From: Axinella damicornis
Taxonomy: Eukaryota; Porifera; Demospongiae; Axinellida; Axinellidae
Direction: 5' to 3'
Length of the DNA: 64,000 bases
Assembly: GCA_963931865.1 (NCBI GenBank)
Contig: OZ007518.1
Location: 6,192,570-6,256,569, forward strand
This document shows, one piece after another, positions 46,823-58,280 of the stretch. Below the pieces are notes generated by a model. The model worked only from the letters and a program-made list of their open reading frames with translations. It did not search any database and had not been told where the DNA came from. The stretch's first letter is position 1, and every line of letters begins with the position of its first letter. Made by a program: the position numbers and the translations under genes.

Positions 46823-46915
46823 TAGTCTCGCAGGCCACTCTTTTTCCTGTTTGGGGGTATGGTCGCGCTTCCGGCCACACCCCCAAACAGGAAAAGAGTC
46901 TGGCCTGCGAGACTA
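46823..46915. mobile_element. TAGTCTCG-end foldback, 93 bp, with 9-bp duplication
   Basis: Ends TAGTCTCGCAGGCCACTC and GAGTCTGGCCTGCGAGACTA (one base inserted); inner arms CCTGTTTGGGGGTATGG and complement-like. Flanks CCACTTCCT (46814-46822) and TCACTTCCT (46916-46924) are a 9-bp duplication with one change, linking this group to the AGCCTCG family. Confidence 0.85.
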
Positions 46916-47112
46916 TCACTTCCTCAATTTACGTGCTGGCGTCAATTACAATGTATTCCAGTTGCACCAGGAGTTCCTGGTTACACACACAACTCTAGCA
47001 CACAAAATACACACATGCGTGCACTTACGATTTTCCTCTTTCTGATGGCATACAAGCTAGCGATGTGTGCACATTGCATGAGTGTGCATGTTTGGTTGGT
47101 CTCTCTCTCTAG

Positions 47113-48169
47113 GCCACCATTTCTTCACCATCAATCAGCGGGCGAAGCTGGGAGGGAGGGCCAACGCTTGGTTTGTAGCCGGGAAGGACCCAGAGAACAA
47201 CACCATCACAGTGGTAGGTTCCATACCTGGGATAGGAATGAGATTAGTGTGAAGATTTTTGATGCTACCCCTCCCTTTTTGTCACCTGTGATTAGATTAA
47301 GGGTGCCTCTCACCCCTCCCTCTCCTGTCACTCCTTCACCACCTCCCCCCCTCGCTGGGTCTGACGCAGGGGAGGTGCCTGCCCCACCAGGACGGGCCGG
47401 GAGAGCCATTGGAATGCCTCATGCGGTACAGACACCAACAGCCACTTAGTAGGTGATGTGTGCACCAGATTCACTAGCTGAGGGATCAGCAGCTCATGCA
47501 CATGCTGTCTTTCTGTTTCAGAAGCATTAGAGGAAATATCACCAGACACTGGCAGACAGGTACATGTATGATGCATGTCTGTTTGTACAACAAACACGCC
47601 TATAGAGATAAGCAGCTGCGATATTTTTCATCAGCTGCCAATAATGCTCTCGCAGCAGCTAGAATCATTCTCGGGTTTCTCCCACTCCGTTTTAACCTCA
47701 TATTATGTGACGCACGTGTTTGAACTGAGGCTAAAAGTAGAGCGGGAGACAGCCTGGGAATGAGGCTATGCTACCGGCCAGCAGCTCTTTGAAATTTGAT
47801 TCAAACTGTACTGTTCACTATTTAGAGGATGTTTGAGAGTGCAGTGTGACCATGCAAACCCATGCTGGCTGTTACTCCAGGACAAGTAAGCCTCTCTGTT
47901 ATAACTTTGCAGCCAGTTGTCAGATTCTTATGTGCTTAATCTGAATGCATGAGGGTTAATTTTGTTGTGGGGGATTACCCTGACTCCAGATCCGGCCCAC
48001 ACATGTACACATGCACACACAGCAAGCTGTGTTCTACAGAGGTGAGGAGTGCCTAGGTGGCGCTGCCATCATGCGTGCATGCAAGCTGCAACTTGACTAC
48101 TGCTATGGGAACAATGGCTGGCCAATCAGAGGCATATCAATTTCAAGTCAGATGATTCCAGCATTGTAA
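47113..48169 (+). pseudogene. TRMU: TRMU/MnmA-type tRNA 2-thiouridylase, 3' part
   Basis: Four exon-sized blocks match the C-terminal half of the mitochondrial tRNA-specific 2-thiouridylase, which thiolates wobble U34. 47113-47213 reads HHFFTINQRAKLGG then ANAWFVAGKDPENNT. About 47370-47448 ends EPLECLMRYRHQQPL. 47845-47886 gives KPMLAVTPGQ. 48023-48169 gives QAVFYRGEECLGGAAIMR and about 30 further residues to TAA. These blocks follow the family order (GQR...GG, then MRYRHQ, PGQ, YxGxxCLGGxxI). GT donors and AG acceptors are present. The third block is one base short near 47858, so it cannot be read through in phase. The N-terminal PP-loop half (SGGVDS motif) and catalytic cysteines were not found upstream; a transposon-rich stretch lies there instead. 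Probably a truncated copy, or a real gene with assembly errors and a distant 5' half. Confidence 0.7.
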
Positions 48170-48332
48170 TCATGAATTCATCACAAAATAGCACAATGCT
48201 GAACAAACTGTTGTACAAACTACATGGCATTGCATCAAGGTACATAAAAAATCTGAGATCTCCTTGAGAAATTTGAAATTTGAAACGGTATAAATATAGA
48301 CTTACTACAAAAAAAAAAACAGGGAGAGTCAG

Positions 48333-48839
48333 TCAGTTATCATCCATGCAGTGGTCTCCATGGTAACCACTGGGCAAGTGCAGACCATGCTGGTTCCGTT
48401 GACGCTACAGGTCCCACTGTTGGCGCACGGTTGTGATCTCGGGTGACACGGATCAGCAGTCCTGATCTCGTAGCACTCTCCCATAAAACCACCGAGACAC
48501 TGACCCGAGAATGTTTCATTGCTAGGATGACTCACACAGGTGGAATTGTTCTGGCAAGGGTTAGGGATGCAGAAATTACTGTCAATCGGCAGCGTTGACC
48601 CGAGTACCCCGGATCACACACACAGGACGGAGATGTACTTTCATTTCTACAGCGGCCATGGTCACACGGCATGCCAGACTCTCTGCAGTAGTCGCGCTGT
48701 TCTCCACACGTTGTACCGACATATCCACACCTGGCCACCCTGCCACCCCGGGTTTGCACACAGGTTCCATTCCTACCACACAGGGACTCGGTGCATGGGT
48801 CTGGGACAACCTCGCTCTCACAGTAGGACCCAGTGAAGG
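48333..48839 (-). CDS. EGF-repeat exon of an extracellular protein, with frame breaks
   Basis: On the minus strand, after an acceptor at 48841-48840, the frame opens FTGSYCESEVVPDPC and continues through CGRNGTCVQTRGG, CGEQRDYCRESGMPC and CVCDPGYSGQRC. These have EGF-type cysteine spacing and the GYxGxxC end signature. A one-base frame change follows (about 48590), then CIPNPCQNNSTCVSH leading to CLGGFMGECYE and CANSGTCSVNG. A second frame change (about 48370) precedes SGYHGDHCMDDN and a TGA at 48333-48335. That makes about four EGF-like modules. Such modules mediate calcium-dependent or adhesive contacts outside the cell. The two single-base losses suggest a pseudogene or sequencing error. 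Neighbouring minus-strand exons at 49000-49128 and 51212-51592 may belong to the same gene. Confidence 0.7.
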
Positions 48840-48999
48840 CTGATACGGTTAGTGAGGGGGGGACCTTATCTTCAATACTGAGCTAGCTTCGGGTCGGCAG
48901 GGGCCGGGTACGAGTCTATGTCAAGGGCAGCCTCATGCTGAAGAGAGTAGTAAAGTCCGATGTCTCTTATTCAACTACATACATGTATTAATTACTCAC

Positions 49000-49128
49000 T
49001 TTAGTGTCCGAGGGAGTGTGATTCAGATGTGGAGAGATCACCTGGTTGCCAAGATTTGATATGACTCCTCTGGCCAGACACATAGCAGTGACTGCCACAT
49101 ACTTCAAGAACACAGCAGCTAGAGAATC
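49000..49128 (-). CDS. Candidate upstream exon of the EGF gene
   Basis: Good acceptor (TTCTCTAG, ending 49129) and donor (AAA|GTGAGT). The frame reads AVFLKYVAVTAMCLARGVIS then NLGNQVISPHLNHTPSDTK: a hydrophobic stretch followed by a polar, possibly glycosylated (NHT) part. Location and strand fit the EGF gene, but no domain is recognised. Confidence 0.4.
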
Positions 49129-49944
49129 ATGACTCTAACAGGTGAATAGCGTTATTTATAATGTTGTTCAATCACACAAATCATTATGTAACCAACGTTA
49201 TACATGCCACCTAACACGATTCGCATTATGTCATCAATCGGCCAGTGTGTTTAGTGTGAATAACATATCAGATCTGCAACAGCTAATTTCATCTCAGGCG
49301 GATAATGCCGCAACAGGGTCAGTTGATTACATCTCGGGTGGATAATGCTCACATTGCAGATCTGCAACATTCTGCTCTGTCTTGAGTGCAGTACATTCCT
49401 TCCCCACTAGCTACTCAGTCCCTTTGTTGTGTCACAGGACAGGATGTCTCCTCTCACCCTAAATTGTCCCTCAGACACGTGGTCCTAAGACCACACGTCC
49501 CCCTATGACATCTTGGACTAGGGTGACATATCGCCCTTAGGACGTATACACACTATTGTCAATGAGTAGCAATGTGGTTGTTCTGCTCCATGCACACCGA
49601 AGCCATTCTCCTCCCAACAGCAACTTTCGGAAGCTAAATAAAATACCAGTAGCTCTGCTGTTCCCTGTGAGTCCAGTTCCCTGCAGCTCCCTGCTAGTTG
49701 TCCCAAGTCGGTGACAGCTGGTTCTTCCACACAGGTTCTGGAGGTTAGGAAATTGTGTACCATGCAGGCTCCCCTTGTGGGAACAAGGCTGGGTAGAGGA
49801 TAGCTCCTTTCGCTGTGTACACGGCACAAACGGTGCTGTTAACACTTTAATTAGAAAATGACTGTGTGTTGCAGGCCACCACTGTACATCGTGCAATTGC
49901 TCTCTCTCTTTCACACACATCAGTGGCATAGCCACACCTGAGCC

Positions 49945-50040
49945 TTCCCAGACAACTCAGCTATGGGCCTTCCCGGGAAACTCAGCTATGGGCCTTCCCG
50001 GGAAACTCAGCTATGGGCCTTCCCAGGAAACTCAGCTATG
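49945..50040. repeat. Tandem repeat, unit 24-25 bp
   Basis: About four units of CTCAGCTATGGGCCTTCCCR followed by GGAAA. Confidence 0.93.
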
Positions 50041-50277
50041 GGCACAAGCAATGAGTTAAAGGTTTAATTGCATGAGCACATGGCATTGGTTGAAAGTAAT
50101 TGTCGTATTGTTGTATTGGAATGTTAGCACATGGTGTAGTAGCATTGCAGGGTTGTGATCAGTACACAGCACAGTTCATTCCAGTGAGTTCGTTGTTGCA
50201 TCTTGTCAGTTGGCTCTAAAACAGCACCCGAAGCAACTCGAGATGGTTGATACTTTTTCTTTGGCAGGGAGGGAGGA

Positions 50278-50298
50278 GGGGGGGGGGGGGGGGGGGGT
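50278..50298. repeat. Poly-G tract of about 20
   Basis: Uninterrupted G run after GGAGGGAGGAGG. Translations through it give polyproline or polyglycine frames that are not genes. Confidence 0.9.
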
Positions 50299-50400
50299 TG
50301 GGAAAAATGCCCAAGAGCTCTGTGCCCCGGCAACTTCAGCTATACACCACTGACACACATGCATATGCCACTCAATCACACTCACAGACCATGCATAATG

Positions 50401-50682
50401 TATGTGGCCTTGTTCCCAGGCCCCTGCCCAGTTTTTCGTCGCACAAAGCTGGGAGGGTCTGGTACAATTCCAAGACATAGCCTACAAATAGCAAAATTGT
50501 CCGAGTCAGAACGAAATGCTATATTTTGCCAACCATCTACACGTTGGTATGTATGACAGTCACCCCCCGCTAGCTACATATGTGTGGTACGTATGTTACC
50601 TGGTGCCTTCACTCTTCTTGCTGTTCTGAGCCCCAGTACACCCTCGTTCATTACAAGCTAGGAGGGGCCTGGGAACAAGGCT
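50401..50682. mobile_element. AGCCTCG-family element, diverged, about 280 bp
   Basis: Left GGCCTTGTTCCCAGGCCCC, right GGGCCTGGGAACAAGGCTA, with TTTTTCGTCGCACAAAGC inside. The middle shares CACCCCCCGCTAGCTA with 40923-41336. No clean duplication was found. Confidence 0.7.
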
Positions 50683-51211
50683 ATGATGTAGGCATATAGT
50701 AGTGTACATGATACAGCTGTGTACGTAATCAAAGTTGTGATTGTGCAGTGTGCCGATACTGAAAATGAGTGTGCATTGTGTGTTACTAGTGAGTGTGTGC
50801 GTTACTGGTGAGTGGGTGTGTTATTGGTGAGTGTGTGTACAGCTTCATTCTTTGATGACATAATTATGTGGGTTCAAAGGTCAAAAAGCAGGACATGTAA
50901 CCTCGCGAAGAAAGAGTTAATGAAGGCTGGTTACAAATTGGCATGAACATGGCCTGTGGTGGAATTGCTTAGAAAGAATGACACAGTATTTTATTCCGTT
51001 GCAGTGTTGAGGTCATAGCAGCTATTATAGTCCTGACCCAAACCAACTCCAGCACGGATCACTTCCAGTATCACACGCGTGACACCAGCTGGAAGCAATC
51101 CACGCTGGTGCCGAGACCAATCAGCTATGTGATTTAACCATGCATATAATTATATGCATCAATGTCTGAGCATTACTAATTATATGCATCAATGTCTGAG
51201 GACCTCCCAGT

Positions 51212-51592
51212 CTAGAACATGGAGCCAATGGTGACGTGCCAGCCTTCCTGGGAGTCAGAGATGAAACATCCAGGCAGGAGGGAGGTACTTGTAATCCCGC
51301 TGCAGGAGGGTGGCTGTACCCCGATAGCAGTTGTGTAGAAGGTTACCTTCTCCTACGGAACAGATCAATATTGAGCAGTCTTTGAATACAACACTCAATA
51401 TGCCTGGGCCTGTGACATACGTTCACTAGATGGTGAGAGATCCATTGTCACAGCTCCCAACAGTGATAGGTGTGGTCTCGTTCCACTGCTGGTTGGGTTT
51501 GAGGTGTGGGGTCCTGACAGTCTGGATGCAGTTACCCCAAGTCAAGTTCACCGACACAAGGAATGAGACAGTGGTAATCTCAGCTTCTGGTG
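51212..51592 (-). CDS. Two exons of a probable extracellular protein, unknown
   Basis: The last exon (51352-51212) follows an acceptor and reads EKVTFYTTAIGVQPPSCSG, then LLPGCFISDSQEGWHVTIG, ending with TAG. The exon before it (from 51592 after the acceptor TATTGTAG) reads TTVSFLVSVNLTWGNCIQTV and later PNQQWNETTPITVGSCDNGS. Paired cysteines and N-x-T/S sites suggest a secreted or surface domain, but no family was recognised. The splice phase between them does not match if the GTGAAC after 51427 is used as donor, so an exon is missing or the join is broken. Confidence 0.4.
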
Positions 51593-51636
51593 CTACAATA
51601 AGGAGCACATAATTATTAACAACAACAACATCGATA

Positions 51637-51714
51637 TTGGTCCGGCAGGAAGTACTTTACGCATAGGTAACGAACATGCATGCACATTCAGCACTACTAC
51701 TTCCTGCCGGACCA
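51637..51714. repeat. Hairpin with TTGGTCCGGCAGGAAGTA arms
   Basis: Left arm TTGGTCCGGCAGGAAGTA at 51637; right arm TACTTCCTGCCGGACCAA ends 51714, an exact complement. The loop is about 42 bp. A small foldback element. Confidence 0.9.
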
Positions 51715-52360
51715 AAAACCACTTTGTAATGACAAACTCTAGTCCCACGCCCAGTGGTCTGGGCAAAAGCTACTCAACTACATACTTTCAGTTACCGTAC
51801 ATCTCTACCTCCTCCCGCCAGCAGCACACAAGCCAAACAGCAGATGACAAACGTCGAAGTGAGCAACATGCTAGCTATCACAGACTGCAAACTCCAAGAA
51901 TGTAGCCCCGCCCCCAGTTCTGGCCCTATGGCCTATATGGTTAACCATGCTGGATAACCCTCTCGTACTGAAAAGAGTTAATTTGTATAACTCCAACTTG
52001 ATCGTCAGAGTACGAGTCCTCCGGATCCCATGATGGATCGTTTCAGGTGATTGCGTTTACGGTTTGGTGAGATCTGTGGCTGTCCTGTGGCTTTTGCTTC
52101 TTTCCCCCTACACCCATGCAGCCTCAAAGCCAAATATCGGTTTGTCTGCAAGTGTACATGTATGTGTTTACAAGAGGGGGAAGGGGCTATAATCTTTCGT
52201 TTTGCGGCGAAATAGAAGTCGGTATGAGTCTATAGCAGCGTTACATTGTCTGCAGCCTCCCAGCCTCAGCATGCTAAATTTTTCCACTGCAAGATTGCTT
52301 TAGGGGGGCACTGGGTGGATAGTAGTCACATTGAATGGAAAAGAGGCTGACGTAAGATAG

Positions 52361-52408
52361 TAGTCTCGGAACCAGACCCTTCGCGCGAAGGGTCTGGTTC
52401 CGAGACTA
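52361..52408. repeat. Perfect 48-bp palindrome with TAGTCTCG ends
   Basis: TAGTCTCGGAACCAGACCC runs directly into its exact reverse complement through TTCGCGCGAA, with no loop. Flanks CGTAAGATAG and ACGTAAGTA are an imperfect target duplication. It has the ends of the TAGTCTCG group and appears to be a minimal element made only of its two ends. Confidence 0.9.
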
Positions 52409-52491
52409 ACGTAAGTACACAAAGATGAAAATTGTAAATTTGGTGTGTTAGTAGTTGCATACCGTAAAGTTGCCTTCCTCAACACATGCAG

Positions 52492-52612
52492 TTTACATCC
52501 TGACAGACGATCAGGACATCAAGCTCGGTTCCCTTGAAGTGCAGCCTGCTGTTCAGTCATTGTTGGTAGAGCAGGGCCTGCAATATGCCTTCGTCACCAC
52601 ACCAGCCTCAAG
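52492..52612 (+). CDS. Candidate internal exon, unknown protein
   Basis: Acceptor CACATGCAG and donor AAG|GTATGT bound an open frame reading YILTDDQDIKLGSLEVQ then PAVQSLLVEQGLQYAFVTTP. Composition and splice signals are convincing for a real exon. It may continue the KH-domain gene, the next plus-strand gene upstream that lacks an end, but nothing proves this. No family recognised. Confidence 0.5.
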
Positions 52613-53436
52613 GTATGTATAGCATTGATGTACCATGTTGGTAGGATATCCTGTGGAATTCAATGAAGTTGCGTCCTTGCAACTGATGAGTGTGGCACGT
52701 TGTTTGTATCGCAAGTGCATCATTAGATTCATTACCACCAACATTAGCCCTGGCCATTCCCGAATGGAGAGAGAAGAACCACCGGCTGGTATGCACAAGC
52801 CCCTCCCCCTCAGCATGCATTCACAAACTGTGAATACAGGCCCTGCTCTCATCTTTTCAGGCCTGGGAACGAGGCTACTTGCAATGTAATTGCTAGTCAA
52901 CATGATTTTGTGACAGGTACATGATTATTGTTTTTTCTATCATGGATGCATCCTACATCCTAAGTCTGGCATATATTATGGTAGTGCATCAGGCAAGCTT
53001 TCACATAGTGCAAGTTGACAACAAACTCTAGGCTGACTATTACTTTCATGAAAATCTGCGAGTGGTAGGTTTTCTTGTAGCCGGTCACATAATTGACAGA
53101 CAGGTTCTGTAGCCTTACCTATGATTCATCAATGCCGCAAGTTTCAGGGCAGTAATCTATAGGCACCTTTGAACAAGACATAATTTAGTAAGTGACGAAC
53201 AGCCCATATGGTAATTTGTCTTGTACTCTGCCCCATACACGTATAGTTGTAGCCTTGAACTCTGGGTTGTTAGCTGAAGTACGTGTAGCCTTGGCCCCCG
53301 GACGTCTCCACGGCTGTGAGATAACTGGGCGGAGGCCTGGGAACGAGGCTACATGTAGTGTGGGTCATAAGGCATTAGTGTTATGAACCTTTTACCCTAA
53401 CCGATTGGCATGCTATGTATGTCAAGGTATGAATAG

Positions 53437-53985
53437 TTGGGGCGAGCCTGAGCGAGCCCCACACTAGCGTGACTTCATTGCGCTGTGTGTGTGTGTGTGT
53501 ATGTGTCAACGTGTCTTGTTTGGTTGGATCTTGTAAATTTTAAATCAGCGAATTTCACTTGCATGGGCATAAATTCAACGAGCTCGACCAACCGTGTAGC
53601 TACCTGTTTGACAAACGATGGCAACAACAAAGATGGAGACCACTCGAGGGCATTATTTTGCTAGAGCACCATGAACATTCTTCCTCCTCGGCGACACTGA
53701 CAAAGACGGAGACAGCACGTGGACCTACACGTACCGCCATGGCCGGCATAGCTAACTAGCTACCTATACTGAAATTATGCTAACCTGACTCACAGTTGCT
53801 ATGATGTGCACGAGTGTTATACGTTTGAAGAGTGCCATAGTTAAATTTTCTGTGCTCATTACCCGGTCACATTCTGATGACAGTCAATGATTCATGTGAA
53901 TGCAACTGTTCCTTGCATGTCCTGCACGGACATGCACTTCGCTCAGGCTCGCTCTCCAATGTCCTGCATTCCCCTAGTAGTCTTG
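53437..53985. repeat. Dispersed repeat, direct copy of 36640-37420
   Basis: Same order of blocks as the first copy, without the 85-bp insertion. Opens GGGGCGAGCCTGAGCGAGCC. Confidence 0.75.
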
Positions 53986-54338
53986 TTACTACAGGACTTG
54001 CAGCCTTGCACTGACATACAGACCTTAATTAGCAGGTTGGTCTCTTAAGGAGGTGACTCGATTAGTGTACAGAGACAGGTGTGCTAATTCAATCACATCC
54101 TTGAGAGACCTCACCTATCTACCTTTGCCTCTGGCCAACATGGCCAGGTGTGAGGAGAAGAGAGCTCCATCTCCCAACAATTCATACCGGTGCAAGGAAC
54201 TCCAGAGCATGCCCATTATTATTATCGAGGTTTTTTTGACCCCGAACATGCAATGAATTGAGCATTTTGGGCAGGATATTATCGACCCGAGTCCTGGTAT
54301 ACCCGGTACCACTCTTCATCCTGGGGAACACAGTAATA

Positions 54339-54970
54339 TCATAGAGTCGGTAGACTCTATATGTAGGGATACGACAGACACGCAATAATTTCTCCAAATC
54401 TCAGAAACGGTACAAGTATAAGCCATACTTATAACCACATACCGTTCGTCTTTGAGTGTTTTCATGACCAACAAGACTCGATCCTCGCGTCACCAATAAT
54501 CATCACAAAAGTACCACACCAGGTGCTAGCAAAACGGGCAAATTGTTTTTCTTTCTTCTTCTTTCGTCTTTCTTTCTTAGTCGGGCTAGCTCAGCGTCGC
54601 CTCAATCTCTCATTATGGTTTTCGCACGAAATAGCAGCATTTTACACCGAGCAGTGCACCAGCCCATCGCTTTGTCGCAACCTGCGAGTCTTGACCAGGT
54701 GGTAGCAGCTGTCGCTGTCTCCGTTTGTTTGCTGCTCCAGAACATCCTGGCTTGGTACATAAGTAGCACTTACCATGAAGTGTTTGAATACCACATTTGG
54801 TTTGGCACATAATATTTTAGATGACATAATAATTATTAATTCCAAAATCACTTGCCAGCCACCTTAATAACTATGGTTTTGTTTGTCACACCATTTTCTT
54901 GTTTGTACGCATGCACACTTAAACGATCACTTAGCAACGATACGTAAGTATTACTCACGATTGCTGAATT
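54339..54970. repeat. Dispersed repeat, inverted copy of 1265-1774
   Basis: Reads from AGAGTCGGTAGACTCT (54343) through the pyrimidine-rich stretch at 54548-54580 to CACTTAGCAACGATACGTAA (about 54929), the reverse order of the first copy. An extra block of about 130 bases lies near 54730-54860. Confidence 0.75.
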
Positions 54971-55289
54971 GGAAGTGCCTTGCGCTGTTGTGTTGTCTGG
55001 AACTTGCTCTGGAACTAGTTACTAGGTACTTCATAAGAACACTGCGTATATTTGTGCTGTGTTCTGTGAGAGTGGTGAATGCCAATCTAAAGACTCAACA
55101 ATATATAAACGTCCTACCACTTGCTAGCTAATATTATGGTCTTCAGACAGGGAGCGCTGGCTTAGTATCCATCCAGAAAAGGGTTGACTTGAGATGATTG
55201 GGTCTCATTCTTCAGCCATTGCAAGCAGTGTAAGTACCAGCTCTGTGATGGCAAATTTCTCAAACATGCGCCTGCTGCTAAAACAATGA

Positions 55290-55400
55290 CATAAACAAGT
55301 AATCAAAAACATTCAATAATGTAGCTCGTAAGGATACCAGAACAGCAAAAAGCAAGGAAACAAGGTAGGGATGATCACACAAAACAGTGAAGTATACAAT
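55290..55400. repeat. Single arm of the 561-837 foldback
   Basis: Shares AAGGAAACAAGGTAGGGATG and CAAAACAGTGAAGTATACAA with the left arm of the first copy; the second arm is missing here. Confidence 0.8.
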
Positions 55401-55835
55401 CCTGCTCTGATCTGATCTCAAATATCTCGTGCTGTCCTCATGGCTAATTGAACTCAAGCAGCCGAGTGGAAACTGCTGAGCATGATGTCCAAGTTTGCTA
55501 TCAGAATCTAACGTACCCAATTTGGACCCCATATCCCACTGTATGTTCTATCTCCTAGTGTACCATGGGGCAGATGGAGCTGCAATGTAATTTGTATTAG
55601 ACAGGTTTAGAACATGCAGAGTGAGAACAGGAGAATAGAGTATGTACACTGCTTTTAAGTAGTGAGAGCATCCGCTCCGGGGATGCGCTTGTACGGTCAA
55701 CCCTCCCAGTCCTGCAACTCCTCCATAGGGGACTCCACAAGGTGAGGCAGCCCAGCCGATCAGAGCGAGAACCAGTTGGTCTGAGGCCTCTACGCAATGT
55801 TGCCATGTGCAGCTTGTGTGCTGCTCCTCTGCCAT

Positions 55836-55905
55836 GGGTCCACTGGCGTAGTGGTAAGAGTATCTGACTAGTACTCAGGGTTGAAATCCCTGCGGGTATG
55901 TGCAT
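55836..55905 (+). repeat. tRNA-like pol III promoter, probably a SINE head or decayed tRNA
   Basis: A box TGGCGTAGTGG (55844-55854) and B box GGTTGAAATCC (55879-55889) stand 35 bases apart, as in a tRNA gene. GAGTA (55859) can pair with TACTC (55872) and GGG with CCC around the T loop. The acceptor ends (GGGTCCA and TGCGGGT) do not pair, so a working tRNA is unlikely and a tRNA-derived repeat is more probable. Confidence 0.55.
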
Positions 55906-56499
55906 TTTCCTGTGGATTCAATTTCCTCTCTGCATTACTAGTCATGTCATTGTAATCAGAGCAGTAAACTGAGATGGCCATTCCAGCAGTCTCTCTGTGC
56001 ATGGTAACAGTGTGTGTTCATCATGCTACAGCCATCCAGCCACTCAAAAGTAAAAATGCACACACATGCATACGTATGACATCATTTCCTCTTCCTCGTC
56101 CTGCATCATCAGAGTGTGATAATATGTCCTAGGAAGAGGGGGATTTGGTTGTCCCTTAGCAGTTTTCAGCATTGCAGAGCTATATTTGCAGGTTGGGGTG
56201 GACCAGCTCCTTGTAGCTGAACACCCTGACCACAAAACTACTTTACGCTAGTCATCTTGCACACACCCTACTCAGGCACAGGCACATTTGGTGGTGTGGT
56301 GCTGACTCATGACATCCCCACGCGGCAGTTCTACGCTCTCAAGATTATAACCATTGCAGAGGTGATTCAGCAGGGACAAGTGGAGCACGTCAACAGTGAG
56401 AAGTCCATCCTGGCTTCCATCGCGCACCCCTTCATCGTCAACATGTGAGTCTGTGTGTACAGTGGTGTATATACCTCCATTGTGCACCCCTTCGTTGTC

Positions 56500-56938
56500 A
56501 CCATGTGTGTCTTCATTGTACAACCTTCCCTCCCTCTCCTCTTCTATCTCCCTGCTTCCTTCCTTCCACCTCCTCCCCTCCACCTCCTCTCTCCTCCTGC
56601 TTCCTCCTCCTCTCTCCTCCTGCTTCCTTCCTCCTCCCCTCCTCCTCCCTCCCTTCCCCTCCTCCCGTCCTCCTCCCCCTCCTCCCCCTCTTCCCTCCTC
56701 CCCTCTTCCCTTCCTCTCTCTCCCCTCCTTCCCTCCTCCTCCCCCTCTTCCCTCCTCCCCTCCTCCTCCCCCTCTTCACTTCCTCTCTCTCCCCTCCTTC
56801 CCTCCTCCTCCTCCCCCCTCTTCCCTTCCTCTCTTCCCCTCCCCTCCTCCCTCTCTTCCCTTCCTCTCTCCCCCTCCTCCTCTCTCCTTCCCTCCTCCCT
56901 TCCTCTCCCCCCCTCCTCCCTCCCTCCTTCCCTCCACC
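56500..56938. repeat. Pyrimidine-rich CCTCCT tract in a kinase intron
   Basis: About 430 bases of C and T on the plus strand, made of CCTCCTCCC and TTCCCTTCCTCTCT units. Open frames of 190-240 codons through it are serine/proline/leucine repeats and were not taken as genes. Confidence 0.95.
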
Positions 56939-58170
56939 CAGGATTTGGACCTATCACAACACGTTTCTGTACAATGTACATGCTCCTGGAGTACGTTCCA
57001 GGTGGTGAACTCGTCACATACCTCAGAACAGCACACCATTTCGACAATCCAACCTCGGCTCTTCTTTGCTTCTGAGATCATCATGGCACTCGACTACCTT
57101 CACAGCCAGAATAATGTCTACAGGTGAGCAGTGACCTTCTTGTTTGGGTCCTGAAACACCTGTGTCAGGAACACCCACTTCACAGCATAACAGTTAATTA
57201 CTTGTGTGTTGAAATGCTTGAAGCAGTGTTTCCCAAAGATGAGTTCTTCAATGTTCTGAAGAGCATACCACATCATATTTGAGTGTGGATTTGGCCGTGG
57301 ACGCACTTACCAGCAGCATCTTGAACTAGAGGTGTTCATAGAACACATACCCCGCGCTGAACATCAGGCCAGGATGCATGCAGTGCAGCTACAATCGACG
57401 TGACATCTCTGCCTATGCGCAACGGTGAACAGGGCTGCTATCGCATTTACTGTGTTCGTGTATGGCCATATCCAAGGTGTGGGAGTGACCGCTTACCGTA
57501 TATACTATATTGTGAAGCTGGAGAGGTGGGGCCAAATGTTACGAATAATAGGAAATAGCTGGAAAAAACAGCCGAAACAATAGCCATGATGTCTGTGAAG
57601 TACATAGATCGTGAGAAAGCACTGTTTCCTAGCGGTCATCTCGAAGCATGAAGTTTCCAAATGCACTGCGTGTCCTGTTCTTGAAGTCACGAAGAGGTGG
57701 AGCCAATGTTATGAATAGTTATGAAAAGTAGGAAATAGCCGAAATACAGCGAAACGGAGCGCCTTGACTTCAGTCAGGTACACATAGAGCAGTTTTTTGC
57801 TATTTGCTATTGTTTGACTCCATTTGGATGTTTTTTGAGGGTCTATGTGGCGAGATTTCAATTTTTTCCACCTGACAGACGACTGACAGACGACTGACAG
57901 ACAAAACTGATTGCTTAACCCCGCTTCGCGCATGCGCGTGCGGGGTAACAATGTGGAGAGAAATACCCATGAGTGTATCACCATAGCAACATGCATGGCT
58001 GGTTCCACTGTTGTGTGTACCACCTACTGCCTGTGCTGTGGGCAACAGCACTTCAGTAATCATTCAAGGCCTGACCTCAGAGTGTCTGGGCTGGACCAGT
58101 AACAGAGTTTAGAAGTCTTCTTAATTGTCAGTATTCATGTGTTTGTGCTGCATAATGCGTGATGTACACT

Positions 58171-58280
58171 TAGCCTCGTTCCCAGTCCCACACCCAGCTT
58201 TCCGTCGCTTGCAGTACGGTTAAGCGCTTTACCGTACTGCAAGCGACGAAAAGCTGGGTGTGGGACTGGGAACGAGGCTA
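58171..58280. mobile_element. AGCCTCG-end element, 110 bp, with exact 9-bp duplication
   Basis: TAGCCTCGTTCCCAGTCCC and complement, cores TTTCCGTCGCTTGCAGTACG and complement. Target duplication ATGTACACT at 58162-58170 and 58281-58289. It lies between the second kinase exon and the inverted exon. Confidence 0.93.

Noticed and set aside
56396..57127. Open frames of 187-243 codons rich in Ser, Pro and Leu, and Arg/Glu/Gly frames on the other strand
   Set aside because: They translate the CCTCCT tract. Only the ends contain real kinase codons, which are listed under the kinase remnant.
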